Source: Chromera velia (Eukaryota; Sar; Chromeraceae). Taken from it: a stretch of DNA of 40,898 bases. The notes below the pieces were generated by a model. It was given only the letters and a program-made list of their open reading frames with translations. It was not told the DNA's origin and ran no database searches. Every line of letters starts with the position of its first letter. Position 1 is the stretch's first letter. Below are positions 21,669 to 32,747 of this stretch, piece after piece. The position numbers were made by a program, and so were the translations under genes. The stretch covers positions 15,425 through 56,322 of the forward strand of contig JAHBMJ010002031.1 in the NCBI GenBank assembly GCA_018398765.1, read 5' to 3'.

Positions 21669-23220
21669 TAAAGTTTTAATTGTGTGTAATGAAGTGAACT
21701 TGACCTGTCAGACCTGCATTTGATATTTGCTAACAAAGAAAATCCAGAGTTTATTATTTTAAGTATTTTGAGTTGAAACAAGGTCTAGCAAAATGTAGTA
21801 AAATGCTAAAGCTGAGCAAATATGAATAATGAATACAGTCCGTAACAGTCTATCACTGAATCGATCTAGGTAAGAGGCGCAGTTCATCAGTATTGTCTAC
21901 AATGTCTAGTATTATCAATGTCTAGTATTATCAAAAATATTACTTACCTGATACTATAAGGTACTATAAGGCATAGTATATGCTATTTCAAATTTTTGGC
22001 AAAAAAAAAACCTACTAGTAAACTAAGTACTAAACTTAAAAAAATTGAAAAGCGAAGTCGGTAGCTAGTAGTACGTGAATAATGTCAGGAAGATTGAAAA
22101 ACTTATATTCGACTTTACACAATTTGACAAAGTTGCAACGTTAATAATATTTATACTTTGTAAAAGCTTTAGTTATCACTAGAGTTATCATTAGTTATCA
22201 TTCAGATATTCAGTTTACTGCATGCGAGCGGTCTAGGCGAGCTGTTGGGTGCCTTCTCTGTTATCGGGCGCTTTCACTGCCTAAAAAGAACAAGGCTACC
22301 AGTCAGAGTTGCGCGGCTCTGACACCGCTCTAGAGACTTATATCAAAGGATAACTGTTCAAGCTTCTATCTTCATAGAAACACAACTTGCTCATGCAAAG
22401 AGTCGCTTCATTCAACTTCATTCCAGTGTACCTCTTCTTCTGATAAACCACTCTCAAGCTTTCTGGTGCTCTGCCTGTATGTGTCGCATTGATTGCATAC
22501 ACTTTATTGTATCAGTCTGCATGAAATATCATTGCATCAGTCTGCATGAAATAGACGGATGCACCTGATAAGTGTGGTATGCGTGCAAACTGCTTTTAGG
22601 TTCTCATCTGGTGCAATTTCCTTCAGTAGCGCAGCGGCGCGCACCACTTCGATGTGGCAGTGCCAAAGTCTACAACCTTTTTCTACTTAAATCATATCTA
22701 CTTTTCTTTCTGTCTGCAACGTACTCTTTGAATCAAAGATTTTTCATGAAGTATGGGAAAATGAGTACAACACGAGCGGTAGAGAGCGCGGTCTACGAAA
22801 AGTAGAGAGACGTTAAGAAAACAATAGAAAACAACCATGGACAGAGTGTTTTTCTTTGTTTGTGGTGAGAGAACCCCCGGTGAGAGTAATACAGCATGGG
22901 GAGTATTACCTATATAGTAGAATACGCGGCTACCGGACTATCCGTACGCTAGCTACGGCTGCAACACAAACACCAAAAGACACTGATGATAACTGACAAC
23001 GACTCAGTAGGAGTAAAGGGAGAGCGTATAAGAGCGTAAGTTCTGACGTTAAACTTCGATACATAGAGTCATAGACAAAAAACCGATTCAACCGAAGTAA
23101 AAATTATGTATGAAAAAAAATGTCTTTGTGTATGCGGGGGCTCCCTCGATCGCGTCGGAGGCTTGAGTCCGACGCCCCCCCCCCCCCCCTTTTTNCTTTT
23201 TTTTTTGTCTTGGGCGCCCT
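21669..23220. other. A+T-rich intergenic island
   Basis: A+T-rich, with many TAGTA/ACTAG-type motifs and short tandem copies such as 'aatgtctagtattatcaa' at about 21900-21932 and 'tcagtctgcatgaaata' at about 22514-22555. A homopolymer C run to T run containing an N lies at 23176-23208. Frames are short and unconvincing. Confidence 0.5.
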
Positions 23221-23225
23221 TCAGG

Positions 23226-23519
23226 TATAAAAGCCCCAGAATGCCCCATATGCAGTTAAATCCGCGTTCCGCGTCTCATCGCGTCTCTCTTCGCCTGAAA
23301 ATTCTTGCCCTTACAGCCGATAATCAGCCGATCATGCCGTCGGATCGATGCAGGTTGGTGTTTTCGCTACGTTTCCGCTCTCACAAGGAATTTCATGAAC
23401 GTGTAGTGGTGTGCAGATTCGATTTGCTGAGGCCAGAAACCCGTCGACCCTCTGCGGTCTCAGAGAACTCCACATCTCGTGTGAAGGTGTTACGATTCGC
23501 ACGTAAGAAGAATTTCTAA
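23226..23519 (+). promoter_or_regulatory. probable promoter and 5' leader with upstream open frame
   Basis: A TATA-like box, GTATAAAAG, at about 23225-23233 lies 300 bases before the ankyrin start. The leader between them contains an upstream frame, in frame from ATGs at 23241, 23250 and 23334, that stops with TAA at 23517-23519, four bases before the main ATG at 23524. If the TATA box is used, only the ATG at 23334 would be in the mRNA, giving a 62-codon uORF that could limit translation of the main frame. Confidence 0.35.
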
Positions 23520-23523
23520 GAGA

Positions 23524-26500
23524 ATGGATCTCGAGTTCTTTTCCAGTAAGGGCAAGGATGTCTGCGTGGGCAGGAAAGTGGTTGCCAGCCAGTTTTTGGG
23601 TGTTGGATTACTTTGGAAAGTTTCTGGGCTGTCGAAAAGACTTCTGTCCTTGAGGGAGGACGCGACAGTGAGCGGTTTGGGAAGTCTGTCTTTTGATACC
23701 GTCTCGGAGAGAGAGGAGATGTGGAAACTTATTGACAATGTGTTCAGGGTGCAGCGTGAGCGCGAGAGATCTTCTTCCCCTTCTTCTTCACCTTTGAAAA
23801 AAACCGCCGATTTCTCTGTTCTCTGGTTAACACTTTGCGGCCGTTACCCCTTCCTGTTCCGTCGTATGAAGGTGAACTATCCATCAACAGAAGCCGAAAA
23901 ATTCCTGGAAGGCAGAGACTTGGACAGCTCTGCTCGAGTCCCCCTGGAGGGCGAGGACCTCTGGAGGCTCCCCAAAGAACGTTTGAGTTCCATGCTGGAG
24001 GAGGGGAAGTTGAGAGGTCCGAATGTGTGGGTGAAGAGTTGGAGGTACGGTTGGAAGCGTTGTGACCGTACAACACCGCTGTTAGTCGCCTTCCTGGCTG
24101 CGGGGAATCTGGACTGTGCAGAAGTGTTGCTCGACGCGTCTTGGCGGGTAGACGTGTGTGAGTGGTTTGAAGATCCTCTTCAGAAGGAAGGCAGGTCCCC
24201 CCTTCACGCTCTCCTCGAATGGCTGATTGAATCCAGAAAAGGGTGGGACGGCGGGGTAGCAAAGCGGCAGAAGGGTTTGTGTCTCCTTCGTCGTCTTGCA
24301 AAAGCCTCACAAGAGGCGGGCTGCCTCGGGTGGGAGCTGCGGGTGGGGGGTTCGAACAGAAAAACGACAACCGCACTAGGCCTTGCCTGCATCCTCGGTT
24401 ATGCCGAGGCCGTGAAAGCCCTCAAGGAGGAGGGTGCAACGGCTCGGCACCAGGCAGCCGAGTTTCTGTTTATGGCCGTCAACGGGTGGGAAGAGTACCT
24501 CAGGGGGGGCTTGACGGTAACTCTAGCTCCCTCTCTAGCTCCCTCTGCATCTCAGATTGTTGAGGTGATCAAGATGCTCGAGTGGTTGGACATGGTATCC
24601 GGGGGGGATGTGAACAAAGGAAGGAGGGTCGACAAGCACTCCCCTTTGTCTCTGGCTGTTTCTCGTAAATCGCCTGTTGCCCTGCCTATTGCGGAAGCCC
24701 TCCTCAATCTGGGGGCCTTCTGTGTGCCCACCCGATGTCCTGATGAGTCAAACCGACAAGCTCCCTCCCAGCAGTCGGACTCCCCTCCCGGTGAGTGAGG
24801 AGCCCCGCCAAAGTAAATAGATTTTTCCCCGACTGGGGTGGTGCAATCTCGTGTGTGTGTGGGGGGGGGGGNGGGGGGGGGGGGGGGGGTGCTCCCTCTG
24901 TACTTTTAATCTGATCGGAGGATCGTTTTTTCTCAGCACACACTCCAAGCGAATTCGGTATAGGTGTGCTCAAGAGTCTCTTGTTCTCTCTCTCTCTCTC
25001 TCTCTCTCCCTTCCCCCCCTCCCGCCTTCCCTCTCTGCGTGTTGCATGTGGGTGGTTCATCATGGGAGGGAGGGAGTATATGCTCTGAAGGAAGTCTGAT
25101 GGATGGATGGATGGAAACGGAAGGAACAAGCAAGAAAAACAAAGAAAGAAAGAGAGCATTGTACCCCCATTCGGTTGTTTGTGGTATCGTTTTGCAAAGC
25201 ACCTGGGTGACCTGACTTTTCTTTCCTCCCAGTCTCTTGACGATTTACGTGACCAAATTTCTCACTCACTGCGTGTGTATGTTCACGTGTGTGTGTTGCG
25301 TTTGCTTTTCCAACAGGTTTCGTTTCCGAGGTTTCCCGTCCGAAGGGAAGGGTAGGTATTGTTTTTTTTTTTTTAATAAACAAGGTAGAGAATTAATACA
25401 GGGAGGGAGCGGGAGAACAGACAGAGAGAGACAGGGGGTTGAGGTACAGCGGGAAACTTTTCGCGTCATCGTGTGTGTGTTTAGGTGTGTGTGAGGAGAA
25501 GCGGGTGTGGGTCTGTGCATAGATTCGTTTTTTTTTTCTGTCAATTTTGTCTGCATGCTCGTTTGGAATTTCTGGCCTCTCCATACGTTGAAGGAAGATC
25601 ACTTCTCTTTGTCCTCTTTTTTTTTGTCCCTGGTCTTTTGCCCTTTTCCTTCCTACCTTCCGCGTATTGTTTTGCTTTTCTTTCATCTTTCCTTTTTTGT
25701 GAATGGCCGCATGGATGCAGCTCCGGATCGAGAATGGGAATGTCGTTGTGGACGACGTCACAGATTTTGACCCTCAGAAGCCTCAGACGTCTCAGCAGGG
25801 AGAGACGGGCGGCAGGGGAGGAGGAGCGGGGGGAAGGGGGGGACGGGGTGGTGGAGGGGGGGGGTTCCGGCCAGCAGACAGGAGAGAGGAGGGAGACCGC
25901 AGCGATCGCAACACAAACAGATCCTTTGGAGAGTCAGTCAAGTGATAGGATAGATAGACAGCTAGCTCTCTTTGTTTGTTTGACGCCTTCATGCAAGAGT
26001 AGACAAGAAATGTCTTTCGTAGCTTCGACTCTTTTCTGGACAAGGTCCCCAGTTTTTCGAGTCTCCACATTTTCTTGCTGCTTATTGCGTACAAACTCCA
26101 TGGGCAAATTGTACTTTCTCCTCATTTGCCTCCTTTAAGGGACGGACGCATTAATGCACTTTGTGCTCTTCCCTCCTTTTCTTTTCTGCCTGCGGGTGTG
26201 CAGAAAGAGGGAGAGCAAGGGGGATGCGCCTGCTGCTGCCGCCACTCGGCAAGAGAATCCTCCCCCAAAAGGCGGGAAAGTGATTGTGTCCCCTCTCCGA
26301 ATCGCGTGCGACGACGGCGACCCCGCACTTGTCCTTCTCCTTTGCGACAAAGGGAAGGCAGACCCAAATGAGCCAGGGAGGAGTCCCAGGGGAGGCCCGC
26401 CTGAGTACCCCCTCTGGCGTGCAGTCCAGTTTGGGGCAACGTCTGTTCGGAATTCTCGTGATTCCGAGGCCGGAGAGATTGTGAAGACGCTCTTCGAATT

Positions 26501-27764
26501 TGGAGCAGAACTCAGCCTCCTACCGCCACAGAAGCACATCCCTCCCCGTGCTGTGACAGTGTCCCGTCTGCCGGATGTTCCCCATACACTGTTGACCCTT
26601 GCTCTGTCTACGTTTGGTGTACGGACAGCGAGGGCTTTGTGCGAGGGGAGCTCCCTCAGTCTTCTCACCCCAGAATCGAATGTGAGAAACCCCCTCATCG
26701 AGGCCATGACATCGCACTACGGTACTACTATCCTGCCCTTTTTGCTGGAGAAGGGAGCGGACCCGAATAAGCTAGGTGTGATTGAAATTGGAGTCGGACT
26801 AGACAACAGAAGGAACTTGATTCTTGTCTCTCCTCTCCTCGCAGCACTCATGTTGAATCCACCGAACCTCCTCGCGACGGTCAAACTGTTGATCAAACAC
26901 GGCGCCCATTGCCTGCCCCCCCCTCCCACAGAAGAGACCTCGATTCCCTCTTTATCTTCTTCTTCTTCTGCCGCTGCTGCTGGTGGTCTTTCTGCGCCTC
27001 GGGTGGGGGTTCAAACTCGTTCCATGAAGGTGGCAATGGGTTCTTCTTCCTCCTCCTCCTCCTCCTCTTCTTCTTCTTCTTCTTCTTCTTCTTCTTCCTC
27101 CAGCTCTAGCGCTTCCCCCGCACTCCCCTTCTCTACCAACGAAGTGCCTGTTCAGAATCTTCCTCCAGTTTCCGTCAGTCAGGTTTCTCCCCTGCTCAAG
27201 GCTTGTACCCACAGAATCCCGCCCAGCGGGGTGCCCTCTGCCTTGATCCGTGTCCTCTGCCTTGAGGGAAAGGCAGACCCGAACGTCCCGGGGAAAATTC
27301 ATGAAGAGGACAAGGACGAGGCCGCTGTGTTGCCCCTGATTTACGTCCTCCGCAATGCGAGAGCCTGGTATGATCACCCCGATAAAAAGGCGGCCTCTGT
27401 GCTGTCTGCCCTCCTGGATGGGGGCGCTGACCCGAACGTTGTGGGGGCGGACGGGGAGTCTCCCCTGTCCCTTGCCCTGTCTCTTCAATTCGAAAAATGT
27501 GCCGAGCTGCTGGTCGAGGCGATGGAGGAAGGGACGGCTGAAACGGAAGAGGATGAGGATGAGGAAATGGAAGAGGATGAGGGTGGAGTAGAAGAGGATG
27601 ATGATGAAATGGAAGAGGATGATGAGGATGAAATGGAAGAGGGGGATGAGGAGGAAATGGAAGAGGATGAGGAGGAAATGGAAGAGGGGGATGAGGAGGA
27701 AATGGAAGAGGAGGATGAGGAAATGGAAGAGGAGGATGAGGAGGAAATGGAAGAGGAGGTGTGA
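23524..27764 (+). CDS. ankyrin-repeat protein, four exons, 1,027 aa
   Basis: I join exons 23524-24790, 25317-25351, 25721-25941 and 26204-27764. Donors are G|GTGAGT, AGG|GTAGGT and AA|GTGATA; each acceptor is a CAG after a pyrimidine tract or branch-like sequence. Exit and entry phases match at all three junctions and the sum is 1,028 codons with stop. Ankyrin-type units are seen around residues 183-205 (TTPLLVAFLAAGNLDCAEVL), 375-402 (SPLSLAVSRKS), then after residue 525 (SPLRIACDDGDPALVLLLCD, with ADPN), and repeatedly to about 945, ending NVVGADGESPLSLALSLQFE. A Gly/Arg-rich linker lies near 455-490, poly-Ser near 787-811 and a Glu/Asp/Met tail from about 950. Ankyrin repeats bind other proteins; the partner is unknown. 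The protein is cytosolic or nuclear by absence of signal peptide and membrane helices. The 35-base second exon is the weakest link. Alternative: two genes, the first ending at the TGA at 24796. Confidence 0.75.
24858..24890. repeat. poly-G tract with N in ankyrin intron 1
   Basis: A G run interrupted by one N at 24872. This is a likely sequencing ambiguity and lies wholly within the proposed first intron, so it does not affect the protein. Confidence 0.85.
27020..27115 (+). repeat. coding TCC/TCT triplet repeat (poly-Ser)
   Basis: About 24 consecutive Ser codons of TCC and TCT in the last exon of the ankyrin gene. The triplet repeat is pure enough to be length-variable between strains without breaking the frame. 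Confidence 0.85.
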
Positions 27765-27809
27765 CGTCCATGAGGATGCCAATCGTTAATTTAAGTGAAA
27801 ACTTTTTGG

Positions 27810-27934
27810 TTCTTTCTCTTCTTGCATCTGTCCTCGATCTTCTGGAGGGAGGTTCAAGGAGTGCATCCATCTATGTGCGTATGCAAGGCATGCAGACGTC
27901 TGAAAGTTTAGACAGAGAAAGAAAGACCGAGTCT

Positions 27935-27938
<4 letters not shown>
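27810..27938. repeat. copy 1 of a ~128-bp direct duplication (partner 28686-28815)
   Basis: This segment begins 46 bases after the ankyrin stop and is repeated 876 bases downstream with a few substitutions and a small insertion. Both copies run from TTCTTTCTCTTCTTGCATCT through GCATGCAGACGTCTGAAAGT and end where purine microsatellites start. Confidence 0.85.
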
Positions 27939-27966
<28 letters not shown>

Positions 27967-28008
27967 GACAGAGAGAGAGACGGACTGAGAGAGAGAGAGA
28001 GAGAGCGT
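27910..28008. repeat. (AG)n/GACAGA repeats
   Basis: Purine microsatellite following duplication copy 1. It continues with variants to 28005. Confidence 0.85.
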
Positions 28009-28413
28009 TTGGGGCCTGTATCTTGGGTTCGAAGCGGTGCCCCGCCTACTACTTCTTCACTCTCCTTCTCCCTTTTTCTCTCGCTCCTCCTGCTCCCTGT
28101 TTCTGGCATGCTGAAGAGGTCAAATTTCCCTTCACGAACTGGTACTCTTTTTCTTTTTTCATGTAGGCGAAAAAGAAGGAAAGGGGAAAGAAACAGGACA
28201 ATGAATCCTGCACTCTCTCTGTAATTGTTGCGGCTGCATCGTGTCAGCTGTTTGTCTTGTCACATCCCCTGCATGCCTTCTAGCGTCGGGCTCTCCCTCT
28301 CTTTCTCTCTCACACAGTAGCCAAGGATCATGTCTTTTTACACGCACCCTACCCTACCTCCCTTTCCAGATTCTTGTTGACCTGATTCCTTCCAACTCTT
28401 CTGTCTCAACCCT

Positions 28414-28577
28414 CTACTGAAATGCACAGACGACCCGAGAGAAGCCGAGATGCCCTCTGACGCACGCACAGACCTCCTTCTTTTGAAGCACCTTGTGCAC
28501 CATGTCTGCTTGACTGGTGACGGTGTAGCGCATCGGGGTGCTGAAGAGAGCCCACACGGAGGTCGGAAACGAACTTC
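28414..28577 (-). CDS. probable exon of an unidentified minus-strand gene
   Basis: Follows a CTGTCTGCAG acceptor at 28578-28587, enters in phase 1 and reads about 53 codons to a TAG. Roughly three quarters of third positions are G or C, the strongest bias in this neighbourhood. The peptide (FPTSVWALFSTPMRYTVTSQ ... VCACVRGHLGFSRVVCAF) has no repeat character, and I recognise no domain. The TAG overlaps a possible donor (CA|GTAGAG), so it may be a terminal or an internal exon. No partner exon with the required phase was found upstream between 28.6 and 29.1 kb. Confidence 0.35.
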
Positions 28578-28685
28578 CTGCAGACAGCAGAGAGTGAGAA
28601 AAACAACAAAAAAAAAGCAACAATGTACACATAGATGAGGGAATGAAAGATCAAGTCAGCATAAATCAACCCAGAAGAGCAAAAT

Positions 28686-28815
28686 TTCTTTCTCTTCTTG
28701 CATCTGTCCTCGATCCTCTAGCTGGAGGGAGGCTCAAGGAGTGCATCTATCCATGTGCGTATGCAAGGCATGCAGACGTCTGAAAGTTTAGACAGAAAAA
28801 GAAAGACGGAATCTG
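28686..28815. repeat. copy 2 of a ~128-bp direct duplication
   Basis: Near-identical to 27810-27938, then diverges into (TG)n and (AG)n microsatellites. Confidence 0.85.
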
Positions 28816-28938
28816 TGTGTGTGTGTGTGCGTGTGTGTGAGAGACACACACACACACACACACACAGAGAGAGAGAAAGAGAGACTGACTGACTGACTGA
28901 GAGAGAGAGAGAGACAGAGAGAGAGAAAGAAAGAGAGC
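28816..28938. repeat. (TG)n-(CA)n-(AG)n compound microsatellite
   Basis: TG repeats are followed by CA repeats, so the tract is partly self-complementary (around 28816-28866). It then passes into AG and GACT units. Confidence 0.85.
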
Positions 28939-29164
28939 GATGGATGCGCTTTCAGAGGTTTGAGAAGGTCTGATAAAGGTCTGCATGTTTGCCTCCTTTG
29001 CGGCCTTCTTATTTCTCTAACCTCTCTGTGTGGTACTGCATGACTGTGACTATGACTATGACGCGCCATCGCCATCCGTATCCAGTTGCGGATACTTCTA
29101 ACGTTAGGCAAGGGAATGTCTGCGTTTAATCTTAGAAAAGGGAAAGGAAAAAAGGATCTGTCAG

Positions 29165-29758
29165 TCAATCAATTCTAAATGAATTGCTTCTCTTTTCAAA
29201 CTCTTCTACTTCTCGAGCCGCAAGTCTCTTCATGAGACTGGCAGGTTCGCATGTGAGCGTCTTCCACCCCACCCACTTCGCTTGGTAACGGTGCCCCCTG
29301 CCACACTTTGCTCGATCCACAATTTTTTCTACTTCGTCCCCCAGAACCACATTGTCCTTCCTCTCCTCCTTCAGCTTCCTTCTCTTATCTGATGAGGGCT
29401 GCCCACCTCCAACAACCTTGTGCATCTTTCCCTTATGCACCCGGCACCCCCACTCACTTGCAAAGGTTCGTGTGCAGAGAGGCATTGGAACGCCCCCGTC
29501 ACCTCCCCTTTCCTGACCGCCCTTCTTTCTTCCTTTCTCTCTGTCTCCTCTCCCTCTGCCTCCTTCACCCCCTCTATAACTCTCCTCCTCCTTTCCCTCC
29601 TGTCGACCCCTCCCCCCCCGAATCCCCGTCACGGCTGCATGGCCAAAAACCGGAGGGACTGCATGTCTTGCTTTGCCACTCGTGCAAACAACGTGGCTCG
29701 GTCTCAGACCCCGGGTCTCTACGCTAATACTCGCTCGGTCTGAGTAAGGCTTGGTGCG
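29165..29758 (-). pseudogene. zinc-finger/chromodomain frame, probable retroelement remnant
   Basis: A frame open from a TAG at 29759-29761 down to TGA, 197 codons, with no ATG near its start. Its last 55 residues form a chromodomain-like module: VEKIVDRAKCGRGHRYQAKW, then VGW and CEPASL and a closing acidic helix, as in the C-terminal chromodomains of Ty3/Gypsy-type integrases and in HP1-like proteins. About 30 residues before it lies a C2H2-type finger (PLCTRTFASEWGCRVHKGKM then H) in which the position of the first Cys is Met. Finger plus chromodomain at the end of an open frame fits the 3' end of a retrotransposon polyprotein. I find no reverse transcriptase or integrase core within 3 kb. 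An intact cellular gene whose upstream exon is unseen is the alternative. Confidence 0.5.
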
Positions 29759-29769
29759 CTAACTCGATC

Positions 29770-32747
29770 GTGAAGACAATAAAAAAGTAAAAAAAATAAT
29801 TTAAAAAAAAAACTGACTGCAAACTATACCTGGACCGTAACCTGGTTGGCTTGATTGACCATGCAAGGCTCAAAAGGTCAATTGGCTCGAATTGGCTCAC
29901 TCTCTAAGGCTCACCAGCTTTAAACATTTTAATTTAATTCAATTTATATCGAAACTTAAAAGTTGGAACTTTAATTTGATCATTGCATAACACTAGTTAG
30001 TACTAGTTAGATTAACTCTAGGATTAACTCGAACCCGAGCTCGAACCTTCAGAATCATTATAAAATTTCATAGTGGCAGACGTTGAAAGTTATAATCACT
30101 ATATGAGTATAACCATAGAATATGATGAAATATAATCAAATCATTAAACTAGTCATTAAAGCTAGAAATAAAATAGAGTTGTTAAATGTTATTAGTGTCG
30201 TGTGTCGACACTTTTAATTACTAAAGTGCCGACACTGTGTTACTGAAACTTATAGCGACACTTTTAAGCAAAGCTTGACGGCATTTTTCTAGGCATTTTT
30301 ACTAGTATGTACTACGTTTTTTGTACCGACCGTCTCCAACTGTGCATGCGGCTCCTTAATAGTTGGTATGCTTATAGTTTCACTAGGAGCGCTAGATAGA
30401 ACATCCCTAGGAACATCCTAATAGCTTATATAGATCGAACATAAAGAAGCCTGAGGTGCTCGGACTATGCTCCAAATGTTAGTAGGTTTAGATATCTAAA
30501 CCGATTTGGGGGAAACCTTTTTTTAAATGACAAAAGCTCAAAACAATCTCCATCATATTAGAGTCACGTAAGCTTCACAGGTGTCTATTTTATGTACATG
30601 TTCTTCTTTCCTTCTGCAGCTTTAAATTGAGCTTCGACAGAGAGGACAAACTTTTATGCGAATTTATAGCTATGACCCTGGGCACTCTTGCACTTCATTT
30701 TCTCCGTTTTCACCGGCCTGCGCCCCTTCGATCGTTGCATGGCGAATCTTTGTATGTTTTTGCCTCTACCTTCAGAGGATGTGCATGCTGGTGTGTGTCA
30801 GACAGCGATGGAGATATCAATGGAGCGACATCAATTACGAGATCGAACCGATTACATACAAGAGTGGACGAAAGCAAAGCAAAAATGAATGCGCGACATA
30901 CCGGCCGATCAAAACGGTGCCAGGAGCTTTCACTCAAATGGACTCGATCGAGCACATATACGAAACTTCAGTAGATCTGTCTGCCTGTCAAACTTTGTAC
31001 TAAGGGAACGAACGCCCCCTCCCTGAAGGCCCATGCACCCATGCGCCCCATCGATCCCTTCGTTTCTCCGAGAAAGCGCATATGCGCGAGCTACCCGGAT
31101 GTCTCCCTCCCCAGAGCGGAGAGGAAAGAATGGAAGAGGAGAGAGAAAAAGAGAGAGCTGAAGTTAAGAAGAAACTCTGAGGAGGATGCTCTCTCTCATG
31201 CAGTGAAGTCAAGCGAAGGGGAGTGCATGATCAGGAGAATTTCGATGGTTAATTCTTGGGACGTCTGATGATATGAGGGTTGCAACGGACGCGCGAATGC
31301 GTGTTTTGTCTGAATCGCCGTTGTACCGCGGATCGAATCCCCCCTCAACCAGTGAACGTACTGGAAGGAAGGGAAAAGGACGGAAGGGGGAGGGAATGGA
31401 AGGAAAAGAAATTGACGAAAGAGACGATCGAAGAAAGCGAGGAGGAAGTCAAGAGAGAAAAGAGAGGGAGAGATAGAGAGAGAGTATCCACTCCACCCCT
31501 CTCCCAACGTTGAATTTCCTATCGTCCTTCCCTCTCTGTAATCTATTCTACAGTCAATCAAAAATCTTCCTTCCTTCCTTCCTTCCTTGACGCACGCACA
31601 TGGTCTTTCTTTCTTATCTGTCATACTTCTTCACTTCACCCTCCTTTCTCGTACGTGCCGCGTCGACCTTCTAGATGCCCTCCCTAGTTGAGCGTATCGC
31701 CTCTAGCTGTTAAGTGTGCGCGTACCTCTTCGTGACCTTCTTGATGTCTTTCTACGATTTATTTGTGGTCTATGACTCGGTGTGTGTGTATGTGTCTGTT
31801 TACAGTTGCTGTCGAGAGAAGTCAGCAGAGCAGGCACCTTTCTTCTCTTTAAACAAGAAAGAAAGACACAGAAAGGCCCCTCCCCTGGCTGCTGCCACTC
31901 ATCTATCAAGGAAGAGAGAGAACACGCGGAAGGAAGGAAGGAAAGAAAGAGAACGCACCGCCTGCTGCCGTGCCCCCCCCTTCCCAACGATCGCTCCCCT
32001 CCCCACGGCACCCTCCACGCACGCAGTCCTTCGGGAGATTACCCACCCCATTTGTCCAACCACCGCAAATTAAAAATTTGACACACTGCCCAGCGCACTG
32101 CAGCACGGCAGGCAGACTGCCTGGCCGCCCGTGCTGCTGTTCTTCTCATTTTCAAGAGAGACAGACAAACAGAGAGACAGACTGAAAGACAGATAGATAG
32201 AAAGATGGAGAGAAGGACAAGACAGAAAGAAAGCAGACTGCCCAGCTGTGCACCAGGATTGAAGAAGGAATAGATTGGTCGAAGGAAATCGACAAGCCAA
32301 AAAGAAAACAACCATCGAAAGAAGGAGCAAGAAGAAAAGGGAGAGACCGACCGAGACTCCGCTCAATCGAGGTTTGCACCACGATCTCCCTCCCGCAAGC
32401 GAGGGGAGGGGAGGAAAAGGAAGACGTCTTAGCGTCCCACACCTCCTTCACTCCAGCCCCCCCCCTCCTTACACAGCCTTCCTTCAATCTTCGCTTCATT
32501 CATTTGCCCTGCCACCCAGACCGACCCCCCAACGGTTCCCCCCCCCCCAAAAAAAAGACGAAGCAGTTCGGCGCCTGATTCCTTTCTTGCTTTGCCTTTC
32601 CGCCTCCCTCCCTTCCTCAATCACTCCCCTCCCACGAACCATTCATTTGTTGTATAGACAAAAGACAACTGCCCCCCATCTATCTGACAGGGTCTGTCTG
32701 TCTCTGTCCATCTACTCTAACCCTCTCCCGGCCATCCTCCCTCCCTC
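29770..32747. other. long intergenic region
   Basis: 29770-30620 is A+T-rich with no gene. From 30620 to 31000 two plus frames of about 115 codons overlap; one follows a possible acceptor (CCTTCTGCAG), with no domain. At 31360-31196 on the minus strand a 54-codon frame follows a CCTTCCTTCCAG acceptor and ends in TGA; it might be a terminal exon, but the pyrimidine tract is a GGAA repeat. 31700-32740 is C/T-rich, with CTTC, AGAC and poly-C runs. I support no gene here. Confidence 0.45.

Noticed and set aside
31270..31357. tRNA-like end (GGATCGAATCCCCCCTCAACCA)
   Set aside because: It resembles a T-loop and a CCA end, but no T-stem, D-arm or matching acceptor 5' strand can be folded upstream.
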